A stretch of 17,061 nucleotides of DNA from Gammaproteobacteria bacterium (GTDB taxonomy: Bacteria; Pseudomonadota; Gammaproteobacteria; UBA5335; SLRW01): assembly GCA_007134115.1 (NCBI GenBank), contig SLLK01000259.1:1-17061 (forward strand). Direction: 5' to 3'. Each line of letters opens with the position of its first letter. Position 1 is the first letter of the stretch. The notes below the pieces were generated by a model, which searched no databases, was not told the origin of the DNA, and was given only the letters and a program-made list of their open reading frames with translations. The position numbers were made by a program, and so were the translations under genes. This document shows, piece by piece, positions 1 through 7,502 of this stretch.

Positions 1-715
1 TCAGTTCGGGCCAGTCGGGGATCTGTAATCCGGCCACTCGCGTGCCGGTATCCGGGTGCCGGTGACAGGGTTTTTCGTGCCACACGCCATCCAGAGTGCG
101 TCCGGTCGCCAGATCAACCCCGGCGCCAATCGCGCCCTGATGGAGGTTGGCCTTGCCCCCGGAGCGACTGGTGGGCAGCCGCAGCATGGCCATCACCGGC
201 ACACCATGCAGGACCACTGTTCGAATGTCCGGTATGCCCTGGTAGCTGATGTCTTTAAACAGCCGGTTGGGGGGGACGCGATACTCGATAATCGCGCGAT
301 CACTGGAACCGCCCAGGCTGTAAAGACCGCTGAGGATGTTGGAAATGTGAAACCGCAGGTCACCGATATCCAGCGGGCGACCATTGCCCTTGATATAGAC
401 TGCGCGACCGTCGGCGCCCAGGCGCTCGTGAATCACGAGGATGCCGTTGCCGCCACTGCCCTGGGCCGGCTTGATGACAAAATCATCGTGTCCCGCCAGT
501 GCCGTCGCCAGCGAGCGATTCTCGTGCTCGGTGGCGATCACCGCGTAGGTCTCGGGCACCTTGATGCCGGCGTTCTGCGCCAGTTCCCGCGTGCGCAGTT
601 TGTCGTCGACCAGCGGGTACCGGCTGCGCGCATTGTAGCGCTGTATGTAGTGCGCATTTCGCTTGTTGATGCCCAGCATGCCCGCGCGCCACAGATGACC
701 GAGTGGCCAGCTCAT
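1..715 (-). CDS. RimK-related alpha-L-glutamate ligase-like ATP-grasp protein (partial, C-terminus beyond window)
   Basis: The frame is open from an ATG at 715 to the left edge (238 codons seen), so the C-terminus is missing. It resembles the ATP-grasp alpha-L-glutamate ligase-related family, enzymes that use ATP to join an amino acid to a carboxyl group through an acyl-phosphate. Visible features are an N-terminal region rich in Arg and Tyr, the nucleotide-binding segment VIKPAQGSGGNG at residues 80-91, and a glycine-rich segment GGKANLHQGAIGAG near 187-200 of the kind found in the catalytic half of ATP-grasp ligases. No signal peptide or membrane segment is visible, so it should be cytosolic. 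Its ATG overlaps the stop of the upstream 7TM gene (ATGA), which fixes the start and suggests translational coupling. The substrate is unknown. Family assignment is firm; true glutamate ligase activity is inference. Confidence 0.85.
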   Translation of the reverse strand, partial: MSWPLGHLWRAGMLGINKRNAHYIQRYNARSRYPLVDDKLRTRELAQNAGIKVPETYAVIATEHENRSLATALAGHDDFVIKPAQGSGGNGILVIHERLGADGRAVYIKGNGRPLDIGDLRFHISNILSGLYSLGGSSDRAIIEYRVPPNRLFKDISYQGIPDIRTVVLHGVPVMAMLRLPTSRSGGKANLHQGAIGAGVDLATGRTLDGVWHEKPCHRHPDTGTRVAGLQIPDWPEL

Positions 716-2265
716 GGCCGCTTGTCCACGCCCGGCAGCATGTGGCGGAAGCGCCACAGTTCGGTGAGGCGGTACCCGGTGTAGCGCCCGGCCAGCAGCA
801 GCAGCGCCAGCACCACCAGAAGGATTTCCGGAAACACGAAGACCATGTGCTCCACCTGCGGGTGGGTCATCAGCAGATATCCCAGGATGGCCGTGAGCAT
901 GCTGCCTCCCGCCTGGGTCAGCGCTTCCTCGGCGCCCTGTTCCTCCCACACCACCGACATGCGTTCGATGGTCATGGCCAGAATCACCATGGGGAACACG
1001 GATATCACCAGGCCCTGCCGGTAACCCAGCATGTTGCTGACAATACTCACCAGGGCCATGAGCATGATGACCAGCGTGAGTACCGCGGCTATGCGTGGCA
1101 CGAACAACAGTTGCAGCCGTTCCATGTAGAAGCGCACGAGCAGCCCCACGCTGACCAGCAGGGTGAACAGGGCGATGCCCAGCAACAACTGTGTTTCGCG
1201 GAAGGCCAGCGCAATCAGCACCGGCATAAAAGTGCCGAAGGTGCTGATACCGATCATGTTGCGCATGAACACCACCAGCAGCGCACCAATCGGCAGTGTG
1301 AAGAGGATGCGGTAGAGGTTCTGTGTCTCCACCGGTAGCCCCATCAGCGAGAAGTCGGTCAGCGGTGATTCCTGCACGGTGGGCAGAGCCCGCACGAGCT
1401 CCGCCTGCGGGCGTACATGGCGCGCCACGGAGAAGTTCACCTGGCCGGCGTCACCACCGCTGAGATTGAGCAGTGGGCGCTCGCCTGCAAACCATATCAG
1501 GAAGTCCTCGGGCAGCTCGCGCCGCTCGCTGGTGACCGGGTCGAAGAGCAACCACTGCTGGCCGTTGTGTACCGACAGCAGGGTTTGTGCCCGGGCCCGG
1601 CGCATGCCGTCTTCCATCTGTACGCCGTACACCGGGCGGGCCGGGATGCGTGCGCCTGCCAGTACGTGGGCCAGATGTGCAGTCCAGCCGGGATCGCCGG
1701 CCGTCATGCCGCCCCGGATCATGCGGGTGTCGGCATCGGGTTCGCGGGCGTTGAGGCGCGCCAGCAGGTTGCGGGTGAAGGTTTCGATATCTGCTGAGCG
1801 CTGGCGGACCTCATCAAGTACCGACATCACGGCCGAATTCAGTGGTTCAGGATACGCCGGGATATCCGGCGGCGAGGGTGGTACCTGCCGGGTATCCAGT
1901 GCGGCGGGACCGTCACGATAGAATACGGCGCGGTAATACAGGCTCTGCTCGCCGCTGGCGCGCCGTACCGACCAGATCGCGTGGCGGTTACCGTCCACCT
2001 GTTCCAGCGACAGGCCGAACTGGCGGGTGACAAAATCCTCACTGATGCGGGAAAACCCGGGCTGGCTCTCCGGCAGGGGGAATTCCACCCTGACCGGCAC
2101 GTCGGAGCGCGCCACAAAATCAATATGCGCTTCTACCGACCACGCGTTCTCCATCTGATCCGGCCGTACCGGCAGGTCCAGATTGACCACCTTGTGATAG
2201 AAGGTGCCGCCGGCGACTGCCAGCAGCACAACAACGAGGAACAACAGCTGGTAACGATGCCTCAT
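712..2265 (-). CDS. Inactive transglutaminase-domain protein fused to a seven-helix membrane domain
   Basis: 517 residues. An N-terminal hydrophobic anchor (about residues 6-22) is followed by a long soluble part, probably periplasmic. This contains a transglutaminase-like core at about 145-260. The C-terminal part from about 317 to 500 is a run of hydrophobic helices matching the 7TM domain that accompanies such proteins. At the place where active transglutaminases carry the nucleophilic Cys, the sequence is GWTAHLAH (193-200) with no Cys. The later LLFDP segment (239-243) is kept, so the fold seems retained but not the cysteine chemistry. A binding or sensor role is therefore inferred. The start is the ATG at 2265, which overlaps the protease stop as ATGA; a GTG three codons earlier (2274) is the less likely alternative. 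The stop overlaps the ligase ATG. It is the middle gene of a co-translated trio and probably links the exported protease to the cytosolic ligase. Confidence 0.87.
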   Translation of the reverse strand: MRHRYQLLFLVVVLLAVAGGTFYHKVVNLDLPVRPDQMENAWSVEAHIDFVARSDVPVRVEFPLPESQPGFSRISEDFVTRQFGLSLEQVDGNRHAIWSVRRASGEQSLYYRAVFYRDGPAALDTRQVPPSPPDIPAYPEPLNSAVMSVLDEVRQRSADIETFTRNLLARLNAREPDADTRMIRGGMTAGDPGWTAHLAHVLAGARIPARPVYGVQMEDGMRRARAQTLLSVHNGQQWLLFDPVTSERRELPEDFLIWFAGERPLLNLSGGDAGQVNFSVARHVRPQAELVRALPTVQESPLTDFSLMGLPVETQNLYRILFTLPIGALLVVFMRNMIGISTFGTFMPVLIALAFRETQLLLGIALFTLLVSVGLLVRFYMERLQLLFVPRIAAVLTLVIMLMALVSIVSNMLGYRQGLVISVFPMVILAMTIERMSVVWEEQGAEEALTQAGGSMLTAILGYLLMTHPQVEHMVFVFPEILLVVLALLLLAGRYTGYRLTELWRFRHMLPGVDKRP

Positions 2266-2759
2266 TCCGGGCACGCTGCCGAGAGGGTGCGCTCCACGGC
2301 CGGATCAATCAGCGCCACGTCCGCGAGGAAGCGTCGGCCCAGCAGCACCGGGTAGGTCAGTTCACTGCGATCGGTCAGGGTGAACTCCGCCTCGTGCTGG
2401 CGGCCATCCAGGCAGAATTCAACGCTTGCAACCGGACGCCGGTCACGTTCTCCTGAATGTTGAACGATGCGGGTATGCCGCACCAGAGGTCGTTCCAGGG
2501 TGGCACGTTGCCCATCCGCCTCAAATACGAAACGCACCCGCTCCTCATCGTCGAGGTATTCAATATCCAGGGCATGCATGGAGGATGTGTTGGCGCCGCT
2601 GTCCAGTCGTGCCTCCGCTTCGATGTTGTCCGGCAGCACGACGATACGCTCTATATAGCCCATCACCTTGCGTGACGGCGCATCCCCGGCGTTGTCATTG
2701 CCGACGGCCTGTAACGACCAGGTCAGCAGCAACAAGGCGCACAATGTCCAGCATTTCAT
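2262..2759 (-). CDS. Exported retropepsin-like aspartic protease (annotated in databases as putative ATP-dependent zinc protease)
   Basis: 165 residues. Residues 1-20 are a hydrophobic signal peptide or anchor, placing the rest in the periplasm. The mature part contains ARLDSGANTSS with Asp53-Ser-Gly-Ala, the signature of a single-domain retropepsin-like aspartic protease. A C-terminal segment YPVLLGRRFL (136-145) is typical of the family. Databases often name this family 'ATP-dependent zinc protease' or RimB-like, but I see no ATP-binding motif and no obvious zinc site. It would probably act as a dimer, as retropepsins do. The reading frame extends upstream to 2939 and would run into purD. 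I chose ATG 2759 because the signal peptide begins there and a GGAG lies 10 bases upstream. It is the first gene of the trio with the 7TM protein and the ATP-grasp ligase. The target is unknown; cleavage of the partner or its product is only a hypothesis. Confidence 0.85.
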   Translation of the reverse strand: MKCWTLCALLLLTWSLQAVGNDNAGDAPSRKVMGYIERIVVLPDNIEAEARLDSGANTSSMHALDIEYLDDEERVRFVFEADGQRATLERPLVRHTRIVQHSGERDRRPVASVEFCLDGRQHEAEFTLTDRSELTYPVLLGRRFLADVALIDPAVERTLSAACPE

Positions 2760-2783
2760 CACCAGGGTACTCCGCTGTTGCAT

Positions 2784-2804
2784 CAGGCGGCGTTTTGCCG
2801 CCTG
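2784..2804 (-). other. Perfect stem-loop in the leader of the protease/7TM/ligase operon
   Basis: The RNA reads an 8-base arm CAGGCGGC, a 5-base loop AAAAC, and the exact complementary arm GCCGCCTG. It sits about 25 bases upstream of the protease ATG and just inside the predicted transcript start. No U-tract follows on either strand, so it is not a standard terminator. An mRNA-stabilising 5' hairpin or a translation-control element are possible roles. Confidence 0.5.
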
Positions 2805-2816
2805 CGCGAAACGCTC

Positions 2817-2845
2817 AAGGTAGCCCGTCGCATTACCTGTATCAA
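2817..2845 (-). promoter_or_regulatory. Candidate sigma-70 promoter for the protease/7TM/ligase operon
   Basis: On the minus strand, TTGATA (2845-2840, 5 of 6 to consensus) is followed after exactly 17 bases by TACCTT (2822-2817, only 3 of 6). It lies in the 121-base gap after purD. Transcription would begin near 2810, giving a leader of about 50 bases holding the stem-loop at 2784-2804. The weak -10 makes this tentative; read-through from purHD is the alternative. Confidence 0.35.
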
Positions 2846-2880
2846 GTCGCCGGGGAGTCGATGGCCGGGTCCGTGTCGGG

Positions 2881-4158
2881 TTAGCGCGACAGGGCGCGGT
2901 AGCCAATATCCCGCCGGTAATGGGCCCGCGGCCAGTCAATCAGGGCGACGGCCCGGTAGGCGCGTTGCTGCGCGTCCGCCAGATCGCTGCCGGTGGCGCA
3001 AACGCATAGCACCCGTCCGCCGGCGGTGACCACCTCACCCTCGCTGAGCGCGGTGCCGGCATGGAAGACCTTCACCTGCGCATCGTCAATTCGATCCAGT
3101 CCGGTGATGCGCTCCCCCTTGCAATAGCTGCCGGGATAGCCGCCGGCCGCCATCACCACGCCCAGCCCCGGGCGGGGATCCCAGTCCAGTGCTTGATGCT
3201 CAAGCTGTCCTGCCACGGCCGCCTGGCACAACGTCACCAGGTCCGAGCGCAGGCGCATCAGGATGGGCTGGGTTTCCGGGTCGCCGAAGCGGCAATTGTA
3301 TTCCAGCACCCGCGGGTTGCCGGCGCTGTCGATCATCAGGCCCGCGTACAGAAAGCCGGCATAGGTGTGGCCATCGGCGGCCATGCCGTCGACCGTGGGC
3401 TTGATAATCTCTTCCATCACGCGGGCATGCAGTTTCCCGTCGATGACCGGCGCCGGGGAATAGGCGCCCATCCCGCCCGTGTTGGGGCCCCGGTCGCCGT
3501 CATCGCGCGGCTTGTGGTCTTGTGAGCTGGCCAGCGGCAGGATGTGCCGGCCGTCCACCATGACGATGAAGCTGGCTTCCTCGCCGGCCAGAAATTCCTC
3601 GATCACGACCCGGTGGCCGGCATCACCAAAGGCATTGCCTTCCAGCATGTCGCGTACCGCGGCAATCGCCTCGTCCTCGCTGCGGGCGACCACTACGCCC
3701 TTGCCGGCAGCCAGGCCATCGGCCTTGACCACGATGGGCGCGCCCTGTTCGCGTATATATGCTTCCGCCGCGGCAAGGTCGGTAAAGGCAGCGTAGGCGG
3801 CAGTGGGAATGTGGTGGCGGGCCAGAAAATCCTTGGTGAAGGCCTTGGAGCCCTCCAGTTGCGCCGCGCCGGCATCGGGACCAAAGCAGGCCAGCCCGGC
3901 GTCGCGGAAGCGATCCACCACGCCGGCTACCAGCGGCGCCTCGGGCCCGACGATGGTCAGGCCGACGTCCTCGTCACGGGCCAGCGCGACCAGGCCATCC
4001 AGGTCTTCCGCGTCCACCGCCACGTTGCGTACGCCGGGTTCCAGCGCCGTGCCCGCATTGCCGGGTGCCACCAGCACCTCAGCCACCTGCGGCGACTGCG
4101 CGGCCTTCCAGGCCAGAGCATGTTCGCGACCGCCGCCACCAATAACCAGAACCTTCAT
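2881..4158 (-). CDS. purD: Phosphoribosylamine-glycine ligase (GAR synthetase)
   Basis: 425 residues, close to the about 429 of Escherichia coli PurD. It catalyses ATP-dependent joining of glycine to 5-phosphoribosylamine, the second step of de novo purine synthesis, in the cytosol. Seen in sequence: the N-terminal nucleotide-fold signature VIGGGGREHALAWK (5-18), a family GPEAPL segment (71-76), the ATP-grasp binding loop VVKADGLAAGKG (143-154), and the late metal/ATP segment YNCRFGDPETQ (287-297). ATG 4158 is preceded by GGGAG with suitable spacing. It follows purH on the same strand after 169 bases. That spacing allows a shared transcript, but the gap contains a repeat-like stretch. The gene is complete with no missing motif. 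Confidence 0.97.
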   Translation of the reverse strand: MKVLVIGGGGREHALAWKAAQSPQVAEVLVAPGNAGTALEPGVRNVAVDAEDLDGLVALARDEDVGLTIVGPEAPLVAGVVDRFRDAGLACFGPDAGAAQLEGSKAFTKDFLARHHIPTAAYAAFTDLAAAEAYIREQGAPIVVKADGLAAGKGVVVARSEDEAIAAVRDMLEGNAFGDAGHRVVIEEFLAGEEASFIVMVDGRHILPLASSQDHKPRDDGDRGPNTGGMGAYSPAPVIDGKLHARVMEEIIKPTVDGMAADGHTYAGFLYAGLMIDSAGNPRVLEYNCRFGDPETQPILMRLRSDLVTLCQAAVAGQLEHQALDWDPRPGLGVVMAAGGYPGSYCKGERITGLDRIDDAQVKVFHAGTALSEGEVVTAGGRVLCVCATGSDLADAQQRAYRAVALIDWPRAHYRRDIGYRALSR

Positions 4159-4193
4159 TCGTTACTCCCTGCAGGGCTGGGACCTGAAAAAAA

Positions 4194-4327
4194 TTAACCA
4201 TGAAGCGCATCGAATTGCGTGCAATCAAGCCAGGTTTTCCCGGGACATGGCTGAATCGGAGAGGTGTCCCGATCCGGCATCACTTCATGTCCTTTTTTCC
4301 CTTCATGCTCTTCATGTTTCGCTTTTA
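4194..4327. repeat. Intergenic element built on repeated CATGAAG units (purH-purD gap)
   Basis: The 169 bases between purH and purD contain three copies of CTTCATG in about 40 bases (4284-4290, 4301-4307, 4310-4316 approximately) and one CATGAAG in the opposite orientation near 4200-4206, next to TTAACC. The layout of short direct repeats at one side and an inverted copy at the other resembles dispersed extragenic repeats built on (C)A(C/T)GAAG units in gammaproteobacterial genomes. No ORF is supported here. Whether the unit recurs elsewhere in the genome cannot be seen from this window. Confidence 0.4.
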
Positions 4328-5890
4328 TCAATGCCGGAAATGGCGCATGCCGGTGAACACCATGGCCAGGTTGTGTTCATCGGCGGCGGCGATGACTTCT
4401 TCGTCGCGCATGGAGCCGCCGGGCTGGATGACTGCGGTGATGCCGGCTTCGGCGGCCGCATCGATGCCGTCGCGGAACGGGAAAAAGGCGTCCGAGGCCA
4501 TCACCGCGGCCTTGACCTCCAGGCCCTCGTCGGCGGCCTTGATGCCGGCGATGCGGGCACTGTAGACGCGGCTCATCTGGCCGGCGCCCACGCCCACGGT
4601 GGCCCCGTCACGGCCATACACGATGGCATTGGATTTCACGAAGCGCGCGACCCGCCAGGTGAACTGCAGGTCCTGCATTTCCTGCGCGGTAGGTGCGCGC
4701 TTGCTGACCACGCGTAATTCATCCGCATCCACAATGCGCAGGTCGCGCTCCTGGACCAGTACGCCACCGTTCACGCTGCGAATCTCCAGTTCGGTCTGGC
4801 GCTCATCGGCCCATTCCCCGCTGGCCAGCACGCGCACGTTGGGCTTGTCTGCCAGCACCGCCAGGGCCTCGGGTTCGACGATGGGTGCGATGATCACTTC
4901 GACGAACTGCTGTTTGATGATGGCGCGCGCCGTGTCCGCGTGCAGGGGACGATTAAAGGCAATAATGCCGCCGAAGGCCGAGGTGGGGTCGGTGGCGAAG
5001 GCGCGCTGGTAAGCCGCCGTTAGATCCTCACCGATGGCCACGCCGCACGGGTTGGCATGTTTGACGATCACGCAGGCCGGTTGTTCGAAGGTGCGCACGC
5101 ATTCCAGCGCGGCATCGGTATCCGCCACATTGTTGAACGACAGCGCCTTGCCCTGGAATTGCTCGGCGGTGGCCACCGAAGCCTCGGGGCACTGACGGTC
5201 GCTGTAGAAGGCCGCCTGCTGATGCGGGTTTTCACCGTAGCGCATGGTTTGTTGCAGATGCCATTGCCGGTTGAGTGTATGCGGGAAGGGCTGGCGACTG
5301 CCATCCGGCGCAATGCTGCCCAGCCACGAGGCGATGGCGCCGTCATAGCGAGCAGTGTGCTCAAAGGTCTTGCAGGCGAGTTCGAAGCGACGCCGGGGCG
5401 AGAGTGCACCACCGTCGCGCAGTTCGGCGAGCACCTCCGTGTAATCCTCCGGATCGGTAATCACCGACACCCGCGCGTGGTTCTTGGCCGCCGCACGCAG
5501 CATGGCAGGCCCGCCGATATCAATATTCTCTATGGCCTCTTCCAGATCACAGTCGGGACGCGACACGGTCTGTTCGAACGGGTACAGGTTGACCACCAGC
5601 AGATCGATGGGCGCGATGTCGTGTTCCTGCATGATCTGCTCGTCGATCTGCGGGCGGCCCAGCAGCCCGCCGTGAATCATGGGGTGCAGGGTCTTGACCC
5701 GGCCGTCCATGATCTCCGGGAAGCCGGTATGCTCGGTGACGTCAGTGACCTGTATGCCGGCGTCGCGCAGCAACCGCGCGGTGCCGCCGGTGGACAGCAG
5801 TTCCACGCCCAGCGTTTCGAGCCCGCGGGCGAAGTCAGCCAGGCCGTGTTTGTCGGAAACACTCAGGAGGGCGCGCCTCACCTTGCTCAT
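4328..5890 (-). CDS. purH: Bifunctional AICAR transformylase / IMP cyclohydrolase
   Basis: 520 residues (E. coli about 529). It performs the last two steps of de novo IMP synthesis. The C-terminal AICAR formyltransferase uses 10-formyl-THF, and the N-terminal MGS-like domain closes the ring. The N-terminal domain shows SVSDKHG (10-16), STGGTA (33-38) and RVKTLHPMIHGG (64-75). The transformylase part shows MRYGENPHQQA (216-226) and KHANPCG (277-283), which includes the catalytic Lys-His pair. The C-terminus GMRHFRH is typical. The frame is open to 5932, but ATG 5890 is chosen because the conserved N-terminus begins there and AAGGA lies just upstream. It is followed on the same strand by purD, and the two probably form a purHD unit with a candidate promoter at 5960-5968. 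Confidence 0.97.
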   Translation of the reverse strand: MSKVRRALLSVSDKHGLADFARGLETLGVELLSTGGTARLLRDAGIQVTDVTEHTGFPEIMDGRVKTLHPMIHGGLLGRPQIDEQIMQEHDIAPIDLLVVNLYPFEQTVSRPDCDLEEAIENIDIGGPAMLRAAAKNHARVSVITDPEDYTEVLAELRDGGALSPRRRFELACKTFEHTARYDGAIASWLGSIAPDGSRQPFPHTLNRQWHLQQTMRYGENPHQQAAFYSDRQCPEASVATAEQFQGKALSFNNVADTDAALECVRTFEQPACVIVKHANPCGVAIGEDLTAAYQRAFATDPTSAFGGIIAFNRPLHADTARAIIKQQFVEVIIAPIVEPEALAVLADKPNVRVLASGEWADERQTELEIRSVNGGVLVQERDLRIVDADELRVVSKRAPTAQEMQDLQFTWRVARFVKSNAIVYGRDGATVGVGAGQMSRVYSARIAGIKAADEGLEVKAAVMASDAFFPFRDGIDAAAEAGITAVIQPGGSMRDEEVIAAADEHNLAMVFTGMRHFRH

Positions 5891-5959
5891 GCCGTGTCCT
5901 TTTTTCAGCGGGGATAGCGGGCAGCAGGCCACCGCTATGGGGCCCTGTCCGGGGACGGC

Positions 5960-5968
5960 ATTTTAGCA
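5960..5968 (-). promoter_or_regulatory. Candidate extended -10 promoter of purH-purD
   Basis: On the minus strand TGC is followed directly by TAAAAT (5965-5960), an extended -10 matching 5 of 6 bases of TATAAT. No good -35 lies at 16-18 bases, as is common for extended -10 promoters. Transcription would start near 5953, giving a leader of about 60 bases before purH. No PurR-like operator was recognised. Confidence 0.45.
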
Positions 5969-6001
5969 GGTTCGACGGGCCCGTGTGTTGAAGCGACCGG
6001 T

Positions 6002-6017
6002 CCGGAAGGGGTTCCGG
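6002..6017 (-). other. Short hairpin just downstream of fis
   Basis: A perfect 6-base stem CCGGAA / TTCCGG with a 4-base loop lies 9 bases past the fis stop. No U-run follows, so it is at best a weak transcript-end structure between dusB-fis and the purH promoter. Confidence 0.25.
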
Positions 6018-6025
6018 GCAGGCGC

Positions 6026-6307
6026 CTAGTCGACCAGTCCGTAGAGGGAAAGCTTCTTGCGCAGGGTGCTGCGGTTGATGCCCAGAATTTCCGCGGCGCG
6101 TGTCTGGTTGCCGGCAACATGGTCCATCACGGTACGCAGCAAAGGTGCCTCGACCTCGCGCATGACCATCGGGTGCAGATCGCCGGGGTTGTGCCCGTTG
6201 AGATCGGCGAAATAACGGCGGACGGCTTTTTCCACGCAGACGTGGAGCGGGTCCTCGGGGCCGGCGCTGAGTGGCACCACGTTGTTCTGCGTGCGGGCCT
6301 TTTGCAT
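6026..6307 (-). CDS. fis: Fis family DNA-binding protein
   Basis: 93 residues, close to the 98 of E. coli Fis. It is a small homodimeric nucleoid protein that bends DNA and controls rRNA/tRNA promoters and recombination in fast growth. The C-terminal helix-turn-helix is clear: GNQTRAAEILGINRSTLRKKL at about 66-86, the hallmark of Fis and of NtrC-family C-termini. The N-terminal 40 residues are less conserved. ATG 6307 has GGGAG 8 bases upstream. It lies 74 bases after dusB on the same strand. The dusB-fis pair is the classic arrangement in gammaproteobacteria, where transcription usually starts upstream of dusB. An isolated NtrC fragment is excluded by length and context. Confidence 0.95.
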   Translation of the reverse strand: MQKARTQNNVVPLSAGPEDPLHVCVEKAVRRYFADLNGHNPGDLHPMVMREVEAPLLRTVMDHVAGNQTRAAEILGINRSTLRKKLSLYGLVD

Positions 6308-6381
6308 TCTTGATACTCCCGAGCCCGGTGGTCCGGGCGCCTCTTGTTATTGCGACTGCCATGCCTGACGGCGGGGTTGTT

Positions 6382-7359
6382 TCAGGCGGCCGCGCGCGCC
6401 GCTTGCCGGAAATAACCGGCCACTATTTCGAGCTGCTCAGGCGCTGCGGTAGCCCTCATCAAGGCCTGCCGCCAGGGCTTTTGCCCCGGATCATTGGCCA
6501 GATACCAGCCCAGGTGCTTGCGCGCGATGCGCACCCCGGTGTACTCGCCATAAAATGCGTGCAGGTCCTGTAGATGCCGACGCATGATGGCGTGTACTTC
6601 GTCCGCCGATGGCGGCGGCAACTCGCATCCGTGCGTGAGAAAGTGGCTGATCTCCCTGAACAGCCAGGGCCGTCCCTGTGCGGCACGGCCGATCATCAGC
6701 CCGCTGGCGCCGGTATATTCAAGCACCCTGCCTGCCGCCTGTGGTGTGGTGATGTCACCATTGGCCAGCACCGGCAGGGAGGTGCGGCTGACCACCTCGG
6801 CGATCGTATCGTATTCAGCGTGTCCACGGTAAGCGTCGCTACGCGTGCGCCCGTGAACAGCCAGAGCGGTGATGCCTGCATTCTCCGCAATATGCGCGAT
6901 GCGCACTGCATTGCGCTGCGCGGGGTCGGGCCCGGTGCGGATCTTCAGCGTGACTGGTACATCCACCGCGGCGACCACCGCCCCGAGTATACGCCCGACC
7001 AGGGGTTCGTCTGCAAGCAGAGCCGAGCCGGCCTGCCTGCGGCAGACCTTTTTTGCCGGGCAACCCATGTTGATATCGATAATATGCGCACCGCGTTCCA
7101 CATTCAGACGCGCTGCTTCGGCGAGCATCTGTGGTTCGGCGCCGGCAATCTGCACCACGCGCGGCTCGGGTTCGCCGTCGTGATCAAGCCGGTGGCGGGT
7201 CTTGTCCGTGTGCCACAGCCGGGTATCCGAGGTAATCATTTCCGAGACGGCCATGCCGGCGCCCAGGCGACGGCACAGGTGCCTGAAAGGGCGGTCGGTA
7301 ACGCCCGCCATGGGCGCCAGTACCAGATTGTTGGGCAACCGCCAGGGTCCGATATGCAT
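6382..7359 (-). CDS. dusB: tRNA-dihydrouridine synthase B
   Basis: 325 residues, matching the family's usual ~320. This FMN enzyme reduces specific uridines in the tRNA D-loop to dihydrouridine using NADPH. The TIM-barrel N-terminus shows LAPMAGVTDRPFR (14-26), and the catalytic segment NMGCPAKKV places the active-site Cys at 100, as in E. coli DusB. After KKV there is Cys-Arg where E. coli has Asn-Arg, a variation I believe occurs in the family. LAVHGRTR, PVLANGDI and GLMIGRAAQGRPWLF give the flavin phosphate-binding part. ATG 7359 starts the recognised N-terminus. It is first of the dusB-fis pair, with 143 bases separating it from the DUF3426 gene. Confidence 0.96.
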   Translation of the reverse strand: MHIGPWRLPNNLVLAPMAGVTDRPFRHLCRRLGAGMAVSEMITSDTRLWHTDKTRHRLDHDGEPEPRVVQIAGAEPQMLAEAARLNVERGAHIIDINMGCPAKKVCRRQAGSALLADEPLVGRILGAVVAAVDVPVTLKIRTGPDPAQRNAVRIAHIAENAGITALAVHGRTRSDAYRGHAEYDTIAEVVSRTSLPVLANGDITTPQAAGRVLEYTGASGLMIGRAAQGRPWLFREISHFLTHGCELPPPSADEVHAIMRRHLQDLHAFYGEYTGVRIARKHLGWYLANDPGQKPWRQALMRATAAPEQLEIVAGYFRQAARAAA

Positions 7360-7428
7360 GGTTCGCCGTCTGTACTCAGGTGTTCCCGCTCAGGGAGCGA
7401 CCGGCACCCGATTTGACGCCGGACGCAA

Positions 7429-7434
7429 ATCATA
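7429..7434 (-). promoter_or_regulatory. Candidate -10 element for dusB-fis
   Basis: In the 143-base gap upstream of dusB, the minus strand carries TATGAT (7434-7429), 5 of 6 to the -10 consensus. The best -35 at 17 bases is poor (TTATTC). A promoter is expected here because fis is normally transcribed from upstream of dusB, but the sequence evidence is modest. The rest of the gap is GC-rich and shows no gene. Confidence 0.3.
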
Positions 7435-7502
7435 GCTCTGCAAGGCTGCAGGAATAAAGCGTGGCCGGGTGGTTTCTCCGCCGCCGCGCCGGTTCCCGGG
7501 GC

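Noticed and set aside
2760..2939. N-terminal extension of the retropepsin-like protease
   Set aside because: It would overlap purD and put the signal peptide 60 residues inside the protein. It also lacks a good ribosome site, while ATG 2759 has one.
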